A stretch of 19,760 nucleotides of DNA from UBA2040 sp047637535 (lineage in GTDB: Bacteria; Bacteroidota; Bacteroidia; Flavobacteriales_D; Crocinitomicaceae), in the NCBI GenBank assembly GCA_047637535.1, contig JBLIKY010000023.1, positions 1-19,760 on the forward strand, read 5' to 3'. Positions 1 to 7,467 of the stretch are shown here, in pieces; positions within the stretch are counted from its first letter, which is position 1; every line of letters begins with the position of its first letter. The notes beneath the pieces are model-generated. The model was not told where the DNA came from. It did not search any database and saw nothing but the letters and a program-made list of their open reading frames with translations. A program made the translations under genes and the position numbers.

Positions 1-1351
1 CTTGGTTAACACCGTCATAAGCAACCGCAAGGTTCTCTAATTCTTTAATTCTTTTGATATAAGACTCAACGATTTCGCGTCTTGCTCCAGGTCTTGCTCC
101 AGAAATTGAATCACAAACCTGAACGATAGGAGAGATCATTGTAGTCATCTCTATTTCATCATGGTGAGCACCGATAGCGTTACATACATCTGGTTTTTCC
201 CCATACTTTTCGGCTAATTTCATACCCAAAATAGCGTGAGGCAATTCTGGTTCTTCATCAGGTACTTTTCCAATATCGTGTAATAGACCTGCTCGTTTTG
301 CTACTTTAACGTTGATTCCTAGTTCTGCAGCCATGATAGCGCACATATTGGCTACTTCTCTGGAGTGTTGCAATAAGTTTTGTCCGTAAGAAGATCTGTA
401 CTTCATTCTACCGACCATTCTAGTTAATTCTGGGTGTAAACCGTGAATTCCTAAATCGATACAAGTACGTTTTCCTGTTTCAGAAATTTCTTCTTCTAAT
501 TGTTTTCTTGTTTTTGCAACAACTTCTTCAATTCTTGCAGGATGAATTCTACCATCTGAAACCAATTGATGCAAAGCCAAACGCGCTATCTCTCTTCTAA
601 CAGGGTCAAAACAAGAAAGGATGATTGCTTCTGGCGTATCGTCAACAATAATCTCAACTCCCGTTGCTGCTTCTAATGCTCTAATGTTTCTTCCTTCACG
701 TCCAATGATTCTTCCTTTGACATCATCGTTTTCGATGTTAAACACGGATACGGCATTTTCAACTGTTTGCTCTTGGGCAACTCTTTGAATCGTTTGAATC
801 ACAATTTTCTTAGCCTCCTTGTTAGCATTCATGCTAGCTTCTTCCATGATTTCTTTGATGTGGGACATAGCACTTGTTCGCGCTTCGTCTTTCAACGCCT
901 CCATCATCATGCTCTTCGCTTCTTCTTGATCAAGTCCAGAAAGTTTTGAAAGCTCTAATACTCTTTTTTGCTGAATTTTCTCCAATTCCGCTGTCTTCAA
1001 ATCAACTACTTCGATTTTTGATTTGAGTTCAGTTTGCTTTTTCCCGTAATCTTTTTCTTGACGAGATACTTCTTCAATTTTTTGAGAAAGTGTTTTTTCT
1101 TTAGCACGTAGTCTATCTTCAATAGATTGCACCTTTTTCTCTTTCTCTCTAATTGTGGATTCGTGATCCTCTTTTAGTCTTAAGAATTTCTCTTTTGCTT
1201 CTACAATCTTATCTTTCTTAAGTGCCTCACCTTCAGATTGTGCAATTTTTAAAATTTGTTCCTTTTTACCTTTTAAGAATACATTCTGCGCAACAAGCGC
1301 TAAAACAGTACCACCAGCGGCACCAATTACTAAACCGATTATTAAATCCAT
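1..1351 (-). CDS. rny: Ribonuclease Y, 3' end cut by the window edge
   Basis: Translated by hand from the ATG at 1351-1349; 450 codons stay open to the left edge, so about 70 C-terminal residues are missing compared with the usual ~520. The order of parts is that of RNase Y: an N-terminal membrane helix (about residues 2-22, MDLIIGLVIGAAGG), a long charged coiled coil (about 25-170), a KH domain with GRIIGREGRN near residue 217, and an HD domain with the metal motif LLHDIGK near residue 357. RNase Y is a membrane-anchored endoribonuclease that starts mRNA decay. The gene lies 56 bp behind zapA on the same strand, with no terminator seen between them, so they are probably co-transcribed. The identification is very secure. 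Confidence 0.96.
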   Translation of the reverse strand, partial: MDLIIGLVIGAAGGTVLALVAQNVFLKGKKEQILKIAQSEGEALKKDKIVEAKEKFLRLKEDHESTIREKEKKVQSIEDRLRAKEKTLSQKIEEVSRQEKDYGKKQTELKSKIEVVDLKTAELEKIQQKRVLELSKLSGLDQEEAKSMMMEALKDEARTSAMSHIKEIMEEASMNANKEAKKIVIQTIQRVAQEQTVENAVSVFNIENDDVKGRIIGREGRNIRALEAATGVEIIVDDTPEAIILSCFDPVRREIARLALHQLVSDGRIHPARIEEVVAKTRKQLEEEISETGKRTCIDLGIHGLHPELTRMVGRMKYRSSYGQNLLQHSREVANMCAIMAAELGINVKVAKRAGLLHDIGKVPDEEPELPHAILGMKLAEKYGEKPDVCNAIGAHHDEIEMTTMISPIVQVCDSISGARPGARREIVESYIKRIKELENLAVAYDGVNQ

Positions 1352-1407
1352 AATTTCTTTATTTTATTCGTTCTGAACAATAAAGAATCAATAAGAGGGA
1401 AACGAGA

Positions 1408-1698
1408 TTAATGCAGACCTTTTAATTCCTCCAACACTGTATCCAGCGATTTTTCAATCGACTCAGTGTCTACAGTAGAATTTGGGGAAGATTCCCCAGG
1501 TTTTGACTTCGTTGCAATTTGTAAAGCTGCCATTGCCAATAAGTCTTGCATATCTTTAACTGCATAGTTTTCTTTAAGAAGTTGAATCGCATTGTTGATA
1601 TCACTAGCCGCTTTCTCTACTTTATCCTGCTCACCTTTATTGACTGTGAGAGGGTAAGTACGACCGGCAACTACCAATTTCAATGACACTTTATCCAT
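1408..1698 (-). CDS. zapA: Cell division protein ZapA
   Basis: The 96-residue product has the ZapA layout: an N-terminal beta-rich part (KLVVAGRTYPLTV, residues 7-19) followed by helices with the family-like stretch AASDINNAIQLLKENYAVKD and then DLLAMAALQIA. The length fits ZapA. In other bacteria ZapA binds FtsZ and cross-links protofilaments at the Z-ring in the cytoplasm. The C-terminal coiled coil is short and polar and ends in a helix with SLDTVLEELKGL. The start is one base after the stop of the upstream coiled-coil gene, which suggests translational coupling. rny follows downstream. Confidence 0.9.
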   Translation of the reverse strand: MDKVSLKLVVAGRTYPLTVNKGEQDKVEKAASDINNAIQLLKENYAVKDMQDLLAMAALQIATKSKPGESSPNSTVDTESIEKSLDTVLEELKGLH

Positions 1699-1699
1699 A

Positions 1700-2008
1700 T
1701 TATTTTCTTAACTGACCAATACAGTATTCTATTTCCTTTACTAATTCATCAATCTCATTGTCTCTATTATTCTCTAAAGGCACAATAGATGAATTCTGTT
1801 CACTCTTCAAAGCAATAACTTTCTCCAGCTCTTTTATTTTAGACTCACCGATATTAAGTGCATCCTTTAACTTTGTCAACCCTTGTTCAGATTGTAAAAG
1901 TTCGTTCTGAAGCCTATCATTTTCAGACGACAAACTAGCAATACGGTTTTTGGTTAAACTAACCTCACTGCTTATCTCGTCAATCTTTTTATGAATGGTT
2001 TGCGTCAT
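1700..2008 (-). CDS. Small coiled-coil protein upstream of zapA
   Basis: The product is 102 residues, almost entirely predicted coiled coil: leucine, isoleucine and valine recur at heptad-like spacing (for example SLSSENDRLQNELLQSEQGL, then LKDALNIGESKIKELEKVIAL). There is no signal peptide, membrane segment or cysteine, so it is probably cytoplasmic. I do not recognise a named family. The position directly ahead of zapA, one base apart, and the size and coiled-coil form resemble a ZapB-like partner, but that is inference from context. It is the first gene of the zapA-rny transcription unit and has a good promoter match 18 bp upstream. Confidence 0.75.
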   Translation of the reverse strand: MTQTIHKKIDEISSEVSLTKNRIASLSSENDRLQNELLQSEQGLTKLKDALNIGESKIKELEKVIALKSEQNSSIVPLENNRDNEIDELVKEIEYCIGQLRK

Positions 2009-2025
2009 TTTACTTCGACTTTATA

Positions 2026-2057
2026 CAAAAGTAAGATTGTGAACGAATAATGACAAC
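2026..2057 (-). promoter_or_regulatory. Promoter of the coiled-coil/zapA/rny unit
   Basis: Read on the minus strand, TACTTTTG (2033-2026) matches the Bacteroidota -7 box TAnnTTTG exactly. GTTG (2057-2054) lies 20 bp upstream as a weak -33 box. A start site around 2019-2020 would give a leader of about 11 nt before the ATG at 2008. This comes from sequence matching only. Confidence 0.6.
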
Positions 2058-2096
2058 ATTTTATTATTAATCTTCTCTACTTTTTTTTTAAAGAAT

Positions 2097-2104
2097 TACT
2101 TTTG
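2097..2104 (+). promoter_or_regulatory. Candidate -7 box of the M23 peptidase gene
   Basis: TACTTTTG matches the TAnnTTTG -7 consensus exactly but sits only four bases before the ATG at 2109. I see no TTTG at the expected -33 position (about 2074). If the box is used, the mRNA would be leaderless or nearly so. No other in-frame ATG lies ahead of the peptidase domain. Confidence 0.45.
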
Positions 2105-2108
2105 AAGA

Positions 2109-3761
2109 ATGAATATCTTTTTCAACCTATCTTTAATATTTGTACAGCAATTTTGGGCGTTTTTATACCCGTTGAAACCTCAAAATGTGGTTTATCATTC
2201 TCCGTTGAATATTCCTTTGGTTTTGGCGGCTAATTTTGGTGAACTAAGAAACAATCATTATCACACCGGTCTAGACTTTAAAACCAACCATAACATTGGT
2301 TATAATTTATATTCCATAGATGAGGGTTATATCGCAAGAGTCAATGTCTCTCCTTATGGATATGGTAAGGCTGTTTATATTAATCACCCCGGAGGTTTAA
2401 CCTCAGTTTACGCTCATTGTAGCGAATTTAAAGGTGTGTTGGCAGAAAAAATCAAGAATATACAGTTCGAAAGCAAGAATTCTGAAGTTGAAATCTATTT
2501 TCAGCCAAATGAAATTAAGGTTCAAAAAGGCGATGTTTTTGCTCTTTCTGGAAATACAGGAGGATCTACCGCTCCTCACTTGCATTTTGAAATTAGGGAT
2601 ACCTATACGGAAGAAGCTTTAAATCCATTGAATTTTGGCTTCGACATACAGGACCACAAATCGCCAGTTTTAAGAAGGTTGAAGATCTATGCTTTGGATA
2701 AACACAGTTTTTTAATCCCTGGAAAGGAAAAGGAATACAACCTGAGTAAATCAGATCTAGATTTTAATTTACCCGCTAACTTTTGTCCCTCTGATGGGAG
2801 AATCGGAGTGGCCATTGACGGTTCGGATTATTTTGATGCTGCCAACAACTCTTGTGGCCTGTACCGCATTGAATTAATATCAAAAAAGGATACCTTGTAC
2901 AAGCAACAAATTGACAGAATCGGATTTGATGTGAGCCGATACATCAACATTCAAACTGATTACCTGGCTTTCAAACAAGGACGAAAATACTACAAATGCT
3001 TTTTCAATTCTTTAAATCCTTTGAAAATTTTTGATGAAAGCAAAAATGGACAAATCATACCAAAGAAGGGTTTAAAACAAAATTTCACTCTAAAGGTTAG
3101 TGACGTTCACAACAACTCAACTTCAATACGATTTAGCTTGACCCTTGACGGACTTAATTCTGATTATTCATTTCTTGAATCAGGATTTTTAAACCCAAAT
3201 GAACCTCAACAATTCAAATCGGATAATGGTGTTGTGATCGACTTTCCAGCCATGTGCACATACGAACCATACATGCCAACTGTCAAATACAATTATCCAT
3301 CAACACGCATACTATCATCTCAAATACCTGTTCAGAATGCTTTATTAATCACCATCCCTCCTCTTACAGGGGTTGACGTTAAAAAACAATATATAACGGT
3401 TGACCAAAACAGGAGGTCCAGACCTTTAATTACGACCATTAAAAAGGGTAATCTAGTTGCGGAATCAAAATTCTTTGGGGAGTTCAACATTGGCATCGAC
3501 ACTACAGCTCCTTCGATCAGTTATTTTTCAAATCGATCAAATTCCAATATAACTTATTGCACATGGAATCTTAATGAGAATGAATCTGGGTTAGCTAGTT
3601 ACAGAGCCTTCATAAATGAAAAATGGCAAATTTTAGATTACGATTATAAGACAAATCGAGTAACTCTATCAACTAACGAAAAATTCAAATCGGGGAGCAT
3701 AATCAGAATTGAAGCCGAAGACAATTGCGGAAATGTTCAGACAAAAACTTATAACTTGTAG
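2109..3761 (+). CDS. M23 family zinc metallopeptidase (LytM-like), exported
   Basis: The 550-residue product has an M23/LytM peptidase domain near its N-terminus. HTGLD (H52, D56) and HLH (H157, H159) supply the expected zinc ligands H52, D56 and H159 with catalytic H157; YAH (H103) is also conserved in form. The domain contains typical text such as NHPGGLTSVYAHC and GNTGGSTAPHLHFE. An insertion of about 30 residues lies between YAH and HLH. Residues 1-20 are hydrophobic with few charges and could be a signal or anchor. The ~370 residues after the peptidase domain look beta-rich and I cannot assign them. Family members cleave peptidoglycan cross-links or related peptides in the periplasm. It is a single-gene unit, divergent from the zapA unit. 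Confidence 0.88.
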   Translation: MNIFFNLSLIFVQQFWAFLYPLKPQNVVYHSPLNIPLVLAANFGELRNNHYHTGLDFKTNHNIGYNLYSIDEGYIARVNVSPYGYGKAVYINHPGGLTSVYAHCSEFKGVLAEKIKNIQFESKNSEVEIYFQPNEIKVQKGDVFALSGNTGGSTAPHLHFEIRDTYTEEALNPLNFGFDIQDHKSPVLRRLKIYALDKHSFLIPGKEKEYNLSKSDLDFNLPANFCPSDGRIGVAIDGSDYFDAANNSCGLYRIELISKKDTLYKQQIDRIGFDVSRYINIQTDYLAFKQGRKYYKCFFNSLNPLKIFDESKNGQIIPKKGLKQNFTLKVSDVHNNSTSIRFSLTLDGLNSDYSFLESGFLNPNEPQQFKSDNGVVIDFPAMCTYEPYMPTVKYNYPSTRILSSQIPVQNALLITIPPLTGVDVKKQYITVDQNRRSRPLITTIKKGNLVAESKFFGEFNIGIDTTAPSISYFSNRSNSNITYCTWNLNENESGLASYRAFINEKWQILDYDYKTNRVTLSTNEKFKSGSIIRIEAEDNCGNVQTKTYNL

Positions 3762-3897
3762 GTCTAACATCCTTGTTTTAGAGCGAGGTTCTGTTAAGTA
3801 AATCGAACAAAAACACCGAAACTTGTCCTTATCTTAGAGACAACAAAATTCATGTTAATCCTTGACTTAGGTTAATTATTCAAAAAATTGGACATAA

Positions 3898-3922
3898 AAA
3901 AAGCGACAAAAAGTCACTTTTT
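3898..3922. terminator. Bidirectional Rho-independent terminator
   Basis: The arms 3898-3907 (AAAAAGCGAC) and 3913-3922 (GTCACTTTTT) pair over ten positions with one mismatch, around a five-base A loop. A-runs and T-runs flank both sides, so it can act on either strand. It lies between the convergent M23 peptidase gene (stop at 3761) and the lipoprotein gene (stop at 3938). It is 15 bp past the lipoprotein stop, so it is best placed for that gene. The rest of 3762-3937 holds nothing I can identify. Confidence 0.75.
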
Positions 3923-3937
3923 ATTTAAATATCAATA

Positions 3938-4348
3938 TTATATTTTTGAAAAAATCAGTTGATCTCCTTCCGATTTCTGACCGTTAAGTCTTTCTAATCT
4001 AAACTCTTTTCCAGTAATAAAAACTACACTCCAATCATCGGATAAGGGCGCGAACTTGTTAGTGTCTGGCAAATAAAAGATAACATTCGTAGGGTTGGAA
4101 GCATTGTCAGGGATGGAATAGGCTGCGACAAGCGTGTCGTCTGGGGAGATTGATATAGTTCGGTCTTCGCCAAAAAACAAAGTTGTTCCAGAAAAATCAG
4201 TCGTTATATTAACTCCATTATCGACAAAACGAGAGATTACAAAAGTGTTTTCAACCATGGTACGTCTTACCTTAAATGGTGTACTCCTTTTTTTACAAGA
4301 GATTGCTAAAAACAAGGTAGCGATCAAAATAAATGCGATTCTTTTCAT
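3938..4348 (-). CDS. Small lipoprotein of unknown function
   Basis: The 136-residue product starts with a lipoprotein signal: basic MKR, a hydrophobic run, and the lipobox LAISC with the lipidated cysteine at residue 18, followed by KKR. The mature part (about 118 residues) appears beta-rich and contains aromatic and glycine turns (TTLFFGEDRTISISPDDTLV; later EFRLERLNG). This resembles small lipocalin-like lipoproteins of Bacteroidota, but I cannot confirm that fold. Lysines follow the cysteine, so export to the outer-membrane surface is not indicated by any obvious motif. The gene lies 40 bp behind DUF3467 but has its own promoter candidate. Confidence 0.8.
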   Translation of the reverse strand: MKRIAFILIATLFLAISCKKRSTPFKVRRTMVENTFVISRFVDNGVNITTDFSGTTLFFGEDRTISISPDDTLVAAYSIPDNASNPTNVIFYLPDTNKFAPLSDDWSVVFITGKEFRLERLNGQKSEGDQLIFSKI

Positions 4349-4370
4349 AGGGTAATTACTTCTAAATGAA

Positions 4371-4378
4371 CGAATATA
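4371..4378 (-). promoter_or_regulatory. Candidate -7 box of the lipoprotein gene
   Basis: On the minus strand TATATTCG (4378-4371) fits TAnnTTTG at seven of eight positions. It would start RNA about 15-16 nt ahead of the ATG at 4348. No convincing -33 box is visible, as that position falls in the end of the DUF3467 gene. Confidence 0.35.
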
Positions 4379-4388
4379 AGAATAAAAA

Positions 4389-4700
4389 TTATGCTTCTGT
4401 TGTTGGTGGCCCGAAGTTCATCGGTGGCATTTGATGTCCTTCTTGATCTTCTATAACACCAAAAGTTTGTTCATACTTCTGAACATTGTCAATCAAAGCC
4501 TTCATGTAACGCTTAGCATTATGCGGTGTCATAATAATGCGAGAACGAACTTTACCTTTAGGCATTCCTGGCATCATTTGCACAAAATCGCTGATTATCT
4601 CTGCAGGAGAATGAGTTATGATTGCGAGGTTAGAATAAACGCCTAATGCAATTTCTTCTGTCAACTCTATATTTACTTGATTTTCTTTTTTCTTTTCCAT
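4389..4700 (-). CDS. DUF3467 protein
   Basis: The product matches the small DUF3467 family by eye: NQVNIELTEEIALGVYSNLAIITHSPAEIISDF, then PKGKVRSRIIMTPHNAKRYMKAL and a C-terminal helix NVQKYEQTFG. The function of this family is not known to me. It has no signal peptide, so it is probably cytoplasmic. I prefer the ATG at 4700 (103 residues, MEKKKENQ) over one at 4721, because the -7 promoter box (4716-4709) lies between them and the family usually begins close to the NIEL motif. The tail is proline-rich (MPPMNFGPPTTEA). Confidence 0.85.
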   Translation of the reverse strand: MEKKKENQVNIELTEEIALGVYSNLAIITHSPAEIISDFVQMMPGMPKGKVRSRIIMTPHNAKRYMKALIDNVQKYEQTFGVIEDQEGHQMPPMNFGPPTTEA

Positions 4701-4708
4701 ATCAATGA

Positions 4709-4716
4709 CGAAAGTA
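4709..4716 (-). promoter_or_regulatory. Candidate -7 box of the DUF3467 gene
   Basis: On the minus strand TACTTTCG (4716-4709) matches TAnnTTTG at seven of eight positions, eight bases ahead of the preferred ATG at 4700. A TTTG at 4744-4741 is 24 bp upstream, longer than the usual 19-20, so the -33 box is uncertain. The leader would be very short. Confidence 0.4.
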
Positions 4717-4751
4717 CGCAAAACTATAAAAGAAATAAAACAAAACGGGGG

Positions 4752-4769
4752 TAATTAATCGGTTAATTA
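4752..4769. repeat. AT-rich inverted repeat downstream of paaD
   Basis: Seven-base arms (TAATTAA at 4752-4758 and TTAATTA at 4763-4769) are perfectly inverted around TCGG. It lies 14 bp past the paaD stop and upstream of the DUF3467 promoter. A terminator for the paaABCD unit is possible, but the stem is AT-only and no T-run follows it directly on the minus strand. A protein-binding site is equally possible. Confidence 0.3.
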
Positions 4770-4782
4770 TCCGACTCTAACC

Positions 4783-5268
4783 TTAACGAAGACACTTGAA
4801 ATAGTCAAATGGTTCGTGACATGCCAAGCAATTATAATGAGCTTTACACGCTGTACTGCCAAACTCAGATATCATTTTGGTATTCATCGAATCGCAAACG
4901 GGACATGGAACTTTAACTGGATCTGAAAACAATAAGCTTTTGTCTACTTCATTTACAGGCGGTGCAATTCCATAGGCTTTAAGCTTTTTCTTACCTGCCT
5001 CAGAAAGCCAATCCGTTGTCCAGGCAGGAGATAAAACAGATTTAACATCTAGTTTGTGAACACCATTTTCTGTCAATAATTTACGGATGTCTTCTTCAAT
5101 AACTCCCATAGCTGGGCAACCGCTATAGGTCGGTGTAATGGTTACAGTAATTTGATCGGCGGCACATTCTACTTTTCTTACCACCCCCAAATCTACAACA
5201 GACAAGACGGGTACTTCAGGATCAGAAACTTGCTCGAGAAGTTCCCATATTTGTTTTTCCGTTACCAT
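4783..5268 (-). CDS. paaD: Phenylacetyl-CoA epoxidase subunit PaaD
   Basis: The 161-residue product has two parts. Residues 1-95 form a MIP18/DUF59 domain with the DPE motif (16-18) and conserved Cys51 in YSGCP. The C-terminal part is a cysteine-rich metal-binding segment with CPVC (C122, C125) and C141, C147 and C150. This is the architecture of PaaD (also called PaaJ), the small accessory protein of the PaaABCDE complex. It is thought to help assemble the iron-sulfur cluster of the reductase and is not catalytic itself. It overlaps the end of paaC by 7 bp and is the last gene of the paaABCD unit. Confidence 0.94.
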   Translation of the reverse strand: MVTEKQIWELLEQVSDPEVPVLSVVDLGVVRKVECAADQITVTITPTYSGCPAMGVIEEDIRKLLTENGVHKLDVKSVLSPAWTTDWLSEAGKKKLKAYGIAPPVNEVDKSLLFSDPVKVPCPVCDSMNTKMISEFGSTACKAHYNCLACHEPFDYFKCLR

Positions 5269-6014
5269 TCCATATTTGGGTAAGCACGTTGCATGTACTG
5301 CATTTCCGCTAACAAGAAGCCTAGATGTTCAGAATGTTTCCCAATTCTTCCTCCAGTTTGCTCCCATTTGTTTTCAGGAACTTTTAGGGTTGCTTGCAGC
5401 ATTACCTCGTTAATCGATTTTGTCCAAGCTTGTTTAATTTCAACCATTTTCGGAGCGATACCCGCTTCTTCCATTTCTTTTTGGATGGCATCGTCGATAA
5501 ACAAATCACTCGAGTATCTCCAGGTTAAATCAACGCTTGCCTGAACTCTTCTGTGCGATTCTTCTGTACCGTCTCCTAATCTTATCAACCACTCTGCTGA
5601 ATGACGATAATGATATTTTGTCTCTTTTAAGCTTTTTTCAGCAATCGCAGCTAATTGGCTATCTGAAGATTTTTGAAGAGCTTCAAATAATGGTAAGCGA
5701 TAAGCATCAAATAAAAACTGTCTAACTATGGTTTGACCAAAATCACCATTTGGCTGTTCAACCAACAAAGAATTTTTATAAAATCTATCGAATCGCAAAA
5801 ACGCCAATTTATCTTCGTCGCGTCCTTTTCCTTCGACTTCTCCTGCATATTTTAACAAGCTTGTAGCCTGTCCTAACAAATCAAGCGAAATATTGGTTAA
5901 CGCTATGTCTTCTTCCAATATTGGACCATGACCACACCATTCTGAAACTCTATGTCCCAGAATCAAACTGTCATCGCCTAAACGCAATAAATAATCAAAT
6001 AAACTTTCTTTCAT
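5262..6014 (-). CDS. paaC: Phenylacetyl-CoA epoxidase structural subunit PaaC
   Basis: The 250-residue product has the PaaC pattern: helical, with DDSLILGHRVSEWCGHGP near the N-terminus, then EDIALTNISLDLLGQA (residues 35-50), ETKYHYRHSAEWLIRLGDGT, and a C-terminal MQYMQRAYP. In the known complex PaaC is a ferritin-like partner of PaaA that lacks a working diiron site and keeps PaaA stable. The length matches the family. It begins 8 bp after paaB and overlaps paaD by 7 bp, so translation is likely coupled. Confidence 0.95.
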   Translation of the reverse strand: MKESLFDYLLRLGDDSLILGHRVSEWCGHGPILEEDIALTNISLDLLGQATSLLKYAGEVEGKGRDEDKLAFLRFDRFYKNSLLVEQPNGDFGQTIVRQFLFDAYRLPLFEALQKSSDSQLAAIAEKSLKETKYHYRHSAEWLIRLGDGTEESHRRVQASVDLTWRYSSDLFIDDAIQKEMEEAGIAPKMVEIKQAWTKSINEVMLQATLKVPENKWEQTGGRIGKHSEHLGFLLAEMQYMQRAYPNMEW

Positions 6015-6022
6015 AACAAGGG

Positions 6023-6310
6023 TTACATGTGGGAGATTCCGTCTGGGACATCATAAAAGGTTGGATGTCTGTATACTTTTGAGTGTGCTGGTTCGAACAT
6101 TGAATCAGAATCTGATGGATCAGAAGCGAAAACCTTGCTTGACTCTACAACCCAAATACTAATACCTTCGGATCTACGAGTGTATACATCTCTTGCGTTT
6201 TCTACCGCCATTTCTGCATCAGCAGCTCTTAAACTACCAACGTGTTTGTGGCTTAATCCTTGTTTTCCTCGAATAAAAACTTCGTATAAAGGCCATTCTG
6301 TCTTACTCAT
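6023..6310 (-). CDS. paaB: Phenylacetyl-CoA epoxidase subunit PaaB
   Basis: The 95-residue product matches PaaB by length and sequence: WPLYEVFIRGKQGLSHKHVGSLRAADAEMAVENARDVYTRR, then GISIWVVESS. The family joins two PaaAC heterodimers into the larger assembly and is needed for activity. It lies 19 bp after paaA and 8 bp before paaC. Nothing unusual is visible. Confidence 0.96.
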   Translation of the reverse strand: MSKTEWPLYEVFIRGKQGLSHKHVGSLRAADAEMAVENARDVYTRRSEGISIWVVESSKVFASDPSDSDSMFEPAHSKVYRHPTFYDVPDGISHM

Positions 6311-6329
6311 ATCTTTTCAATTTAATAAA

Positions 6330-7280
6330 TTAAACCGCTTGTCTTAATTTGTTTTTCTCGGCGTAGGCATTGGCTGCTTCTCTAACCCAAGCACCATTTT
6401 CTTTGGCATTTCTTCGGGTATCAATTCTGTCTTGATTACAAGGGCCGTTACCCTTAACAACTTGCCAAAATTCTTCCCAATCAATCTCGCCATAATCGTA
6501 TTGACCTAGGCTTTCATTCCATTTTAAATCTTTGTCAGGAACTGTAAGTCCAATCATTTCAGCCTGAGGAACAGTTACATCTACAAATTGTTGTCTCAAT
6601 TCATCATTTGTGAAACGTTTGATTTTCCAACGTTTAGATTTCTCTGTATTTGGAGATTCAGCATCATTTGGTCCGAACATCATTAAAGAAGGCCACCAAA
6701 AACGGTTCAAAGCATCTTGAGCCATTTCTTTTTGTTCTGGAGTACCATGCGCTAGCTTAGAAATGATCTCAAAACCTTGACGTTGGTGAAAGGATTCTTC
6801 TTTACAAACACGCACCATGGCTCTAGCATATGGTCCGTATGAACATCTGCATAGAGGTACTTGATTCATGATCGCTGCACCATCAACTAACCAACCTACA
6901 GCTCCCATATCCGCCCATGTCAAAGTAGGGTAATTAAATATGGAAGAATATTTAGCTTTTCCTGAGTGTAGATCGTCAATCGTGTCTTCACGGTCAGCAC
7001 CTAGCGTTTCGCATGCCGAATATAAATATAGACCATGACCTGCTTCATCTTGAACTTTAGCCAACAATACTGCTTTTCGTCTCAAGTTTGGGGCTCTGGT
7101 AATCCAATTTCCTTCTGGCAACATGCCGACTATTTCGGAATGTGCATGTTGAGAAATTTGACGGATCAAAGTTTTTCTATAGTCATCCGGCATCCAATCA
7201 TTTGGTTCAATACGAACATCTGTATCGATCTTATGATCAAATCTTTTTTGTAAATCTGCTTGTGATAATTCTTGACTCAT
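6330..7280 (-). CDS. paaA: Phenylacetyl-CoA epoxidase catalytic subunit PaaA
   Basis: The 316-residue product is the diiron oxygenase subunit that turns phenylacetyl-CoA into ring-1,2-epoxyphenylacetyl-CoA with O2 and electrons from PaaE. The expected iron ligands are present at family spacing: E49 (in SEIVGMLPE), E79 and H82 (in DEAGH), D133, and E162 and H165 (in EESFH). Other typical stretches are ITRAPNLRRKAVLLAKVQDE, WADMGAVGWLVDGAA and KRFTNDELRQQFVD. It is the first gene of the minus-strand paaABCD unit, divergent from paaE. It appears intact and functional. Confidence 0.97.
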   Translation of the reverse strand: MSQELSQADLQKRFDHKIDTDVRIEPNDWMPDDYRKTLIRQISQHAHSEIVGMLPEGNWITRAPNLRRKAVLLAKVQDEAGHGLYLYSACETLGADREDTIDDLHSGKAKYSSIFNYPTLTWADMGAVGWLVDGAAIMNQVPLCRCSYGPYARAMVRVCKEESFHQRQGFEIISKLAHGTPEQKEMAQDALNRFWWPSLMMFGPNDAESPNTEKSKRWKIKRFTNDELRQQFVDVTVPQAEMIGLTVPDKDLKWNESLGQYDYGEIDWEEFWQVVKGNGPCNQDRIDTRRNAKENGAWVREAANAYAEKNKLRQAV

Positions 7281-7299
7281 AATATGGTCTTTGGAATTA

Positions 7300-7331
7300 C
7301 AAATCTAAGGTTTTATTAGCGTTCCTACAAG
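7300..7331 (-). promoter_or_regulatory. Promoter of paaABCD
   Basis: On the minus strand TAGATTTG (7307-7300) matches the -7 box exactly. CTTG (7331-7328) sits 20 bp upstream as a near -33 box. The start site would be about 7293-7294, giving a leader of about 13 nt to the ATG at 7280. It lies in the 187-bp region shared with the divergent paaE promoter, so one regulator could serve both. Confidence 0.6.
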
Positions 7332-7400
7332 AAGGTTAAATGTCATTTTAGAAGAACATAGAATCCTGATATTATCCAATAATTCTTAATAGATTGAATT

Positions 7401-7436
7401 GGTTTTGAAATTTTGGGACTTAGAAAGTTTAAAACC
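7401..7436. repeat. Inverted repeat in the paaA-paaE divergent region
   Basis: GGTTTTGAAA (7401-7410) faces TTTAAAACC (7428-7436): the arms match if one base is bulged. They flank the candidate -33 box of the paaE promoter, a place where a repressor could act. A second, weaker pair is CCAAT (7376-7380) and ATTGG (7398-7402). No PaaR-type regulator gene is in the window. AT-rich DNA yields such repeats by chance, so this is only a candidate operator. Confidence 0.25.
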
Positions 7437-7445
7437 TTAAATTTG
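7412..7445 (+). promoter_or_regulatory. Promoter of the paaE unit
   Basis: TAAATTTG (7438-7445) fits the -7 box exactly. TTTG (7412-7415) lies 22 bp upstream, slightly longer than the usual 19-20. The start site would be about 7451, leaving a leader of about 17 nt before the ATG at 7468. Confidence 0.55.
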
Positions 7446-7467
7446 TCTTCCAATTTCAAATCAAGAA

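Noticed and set aside
767..949. Plus-strand frame of 60 codons
   Set aside because: It runs opposite the RNase Y coding sequence, which has clear motifs in this stretch, so it is a shadow.
1352..1407. Possible 6S or other small RNA between zapA and rny
   Set aside because: 6S RNA can lie near zapA in some bacteria, but this gap is only 56 bp and shows no long hairpin.
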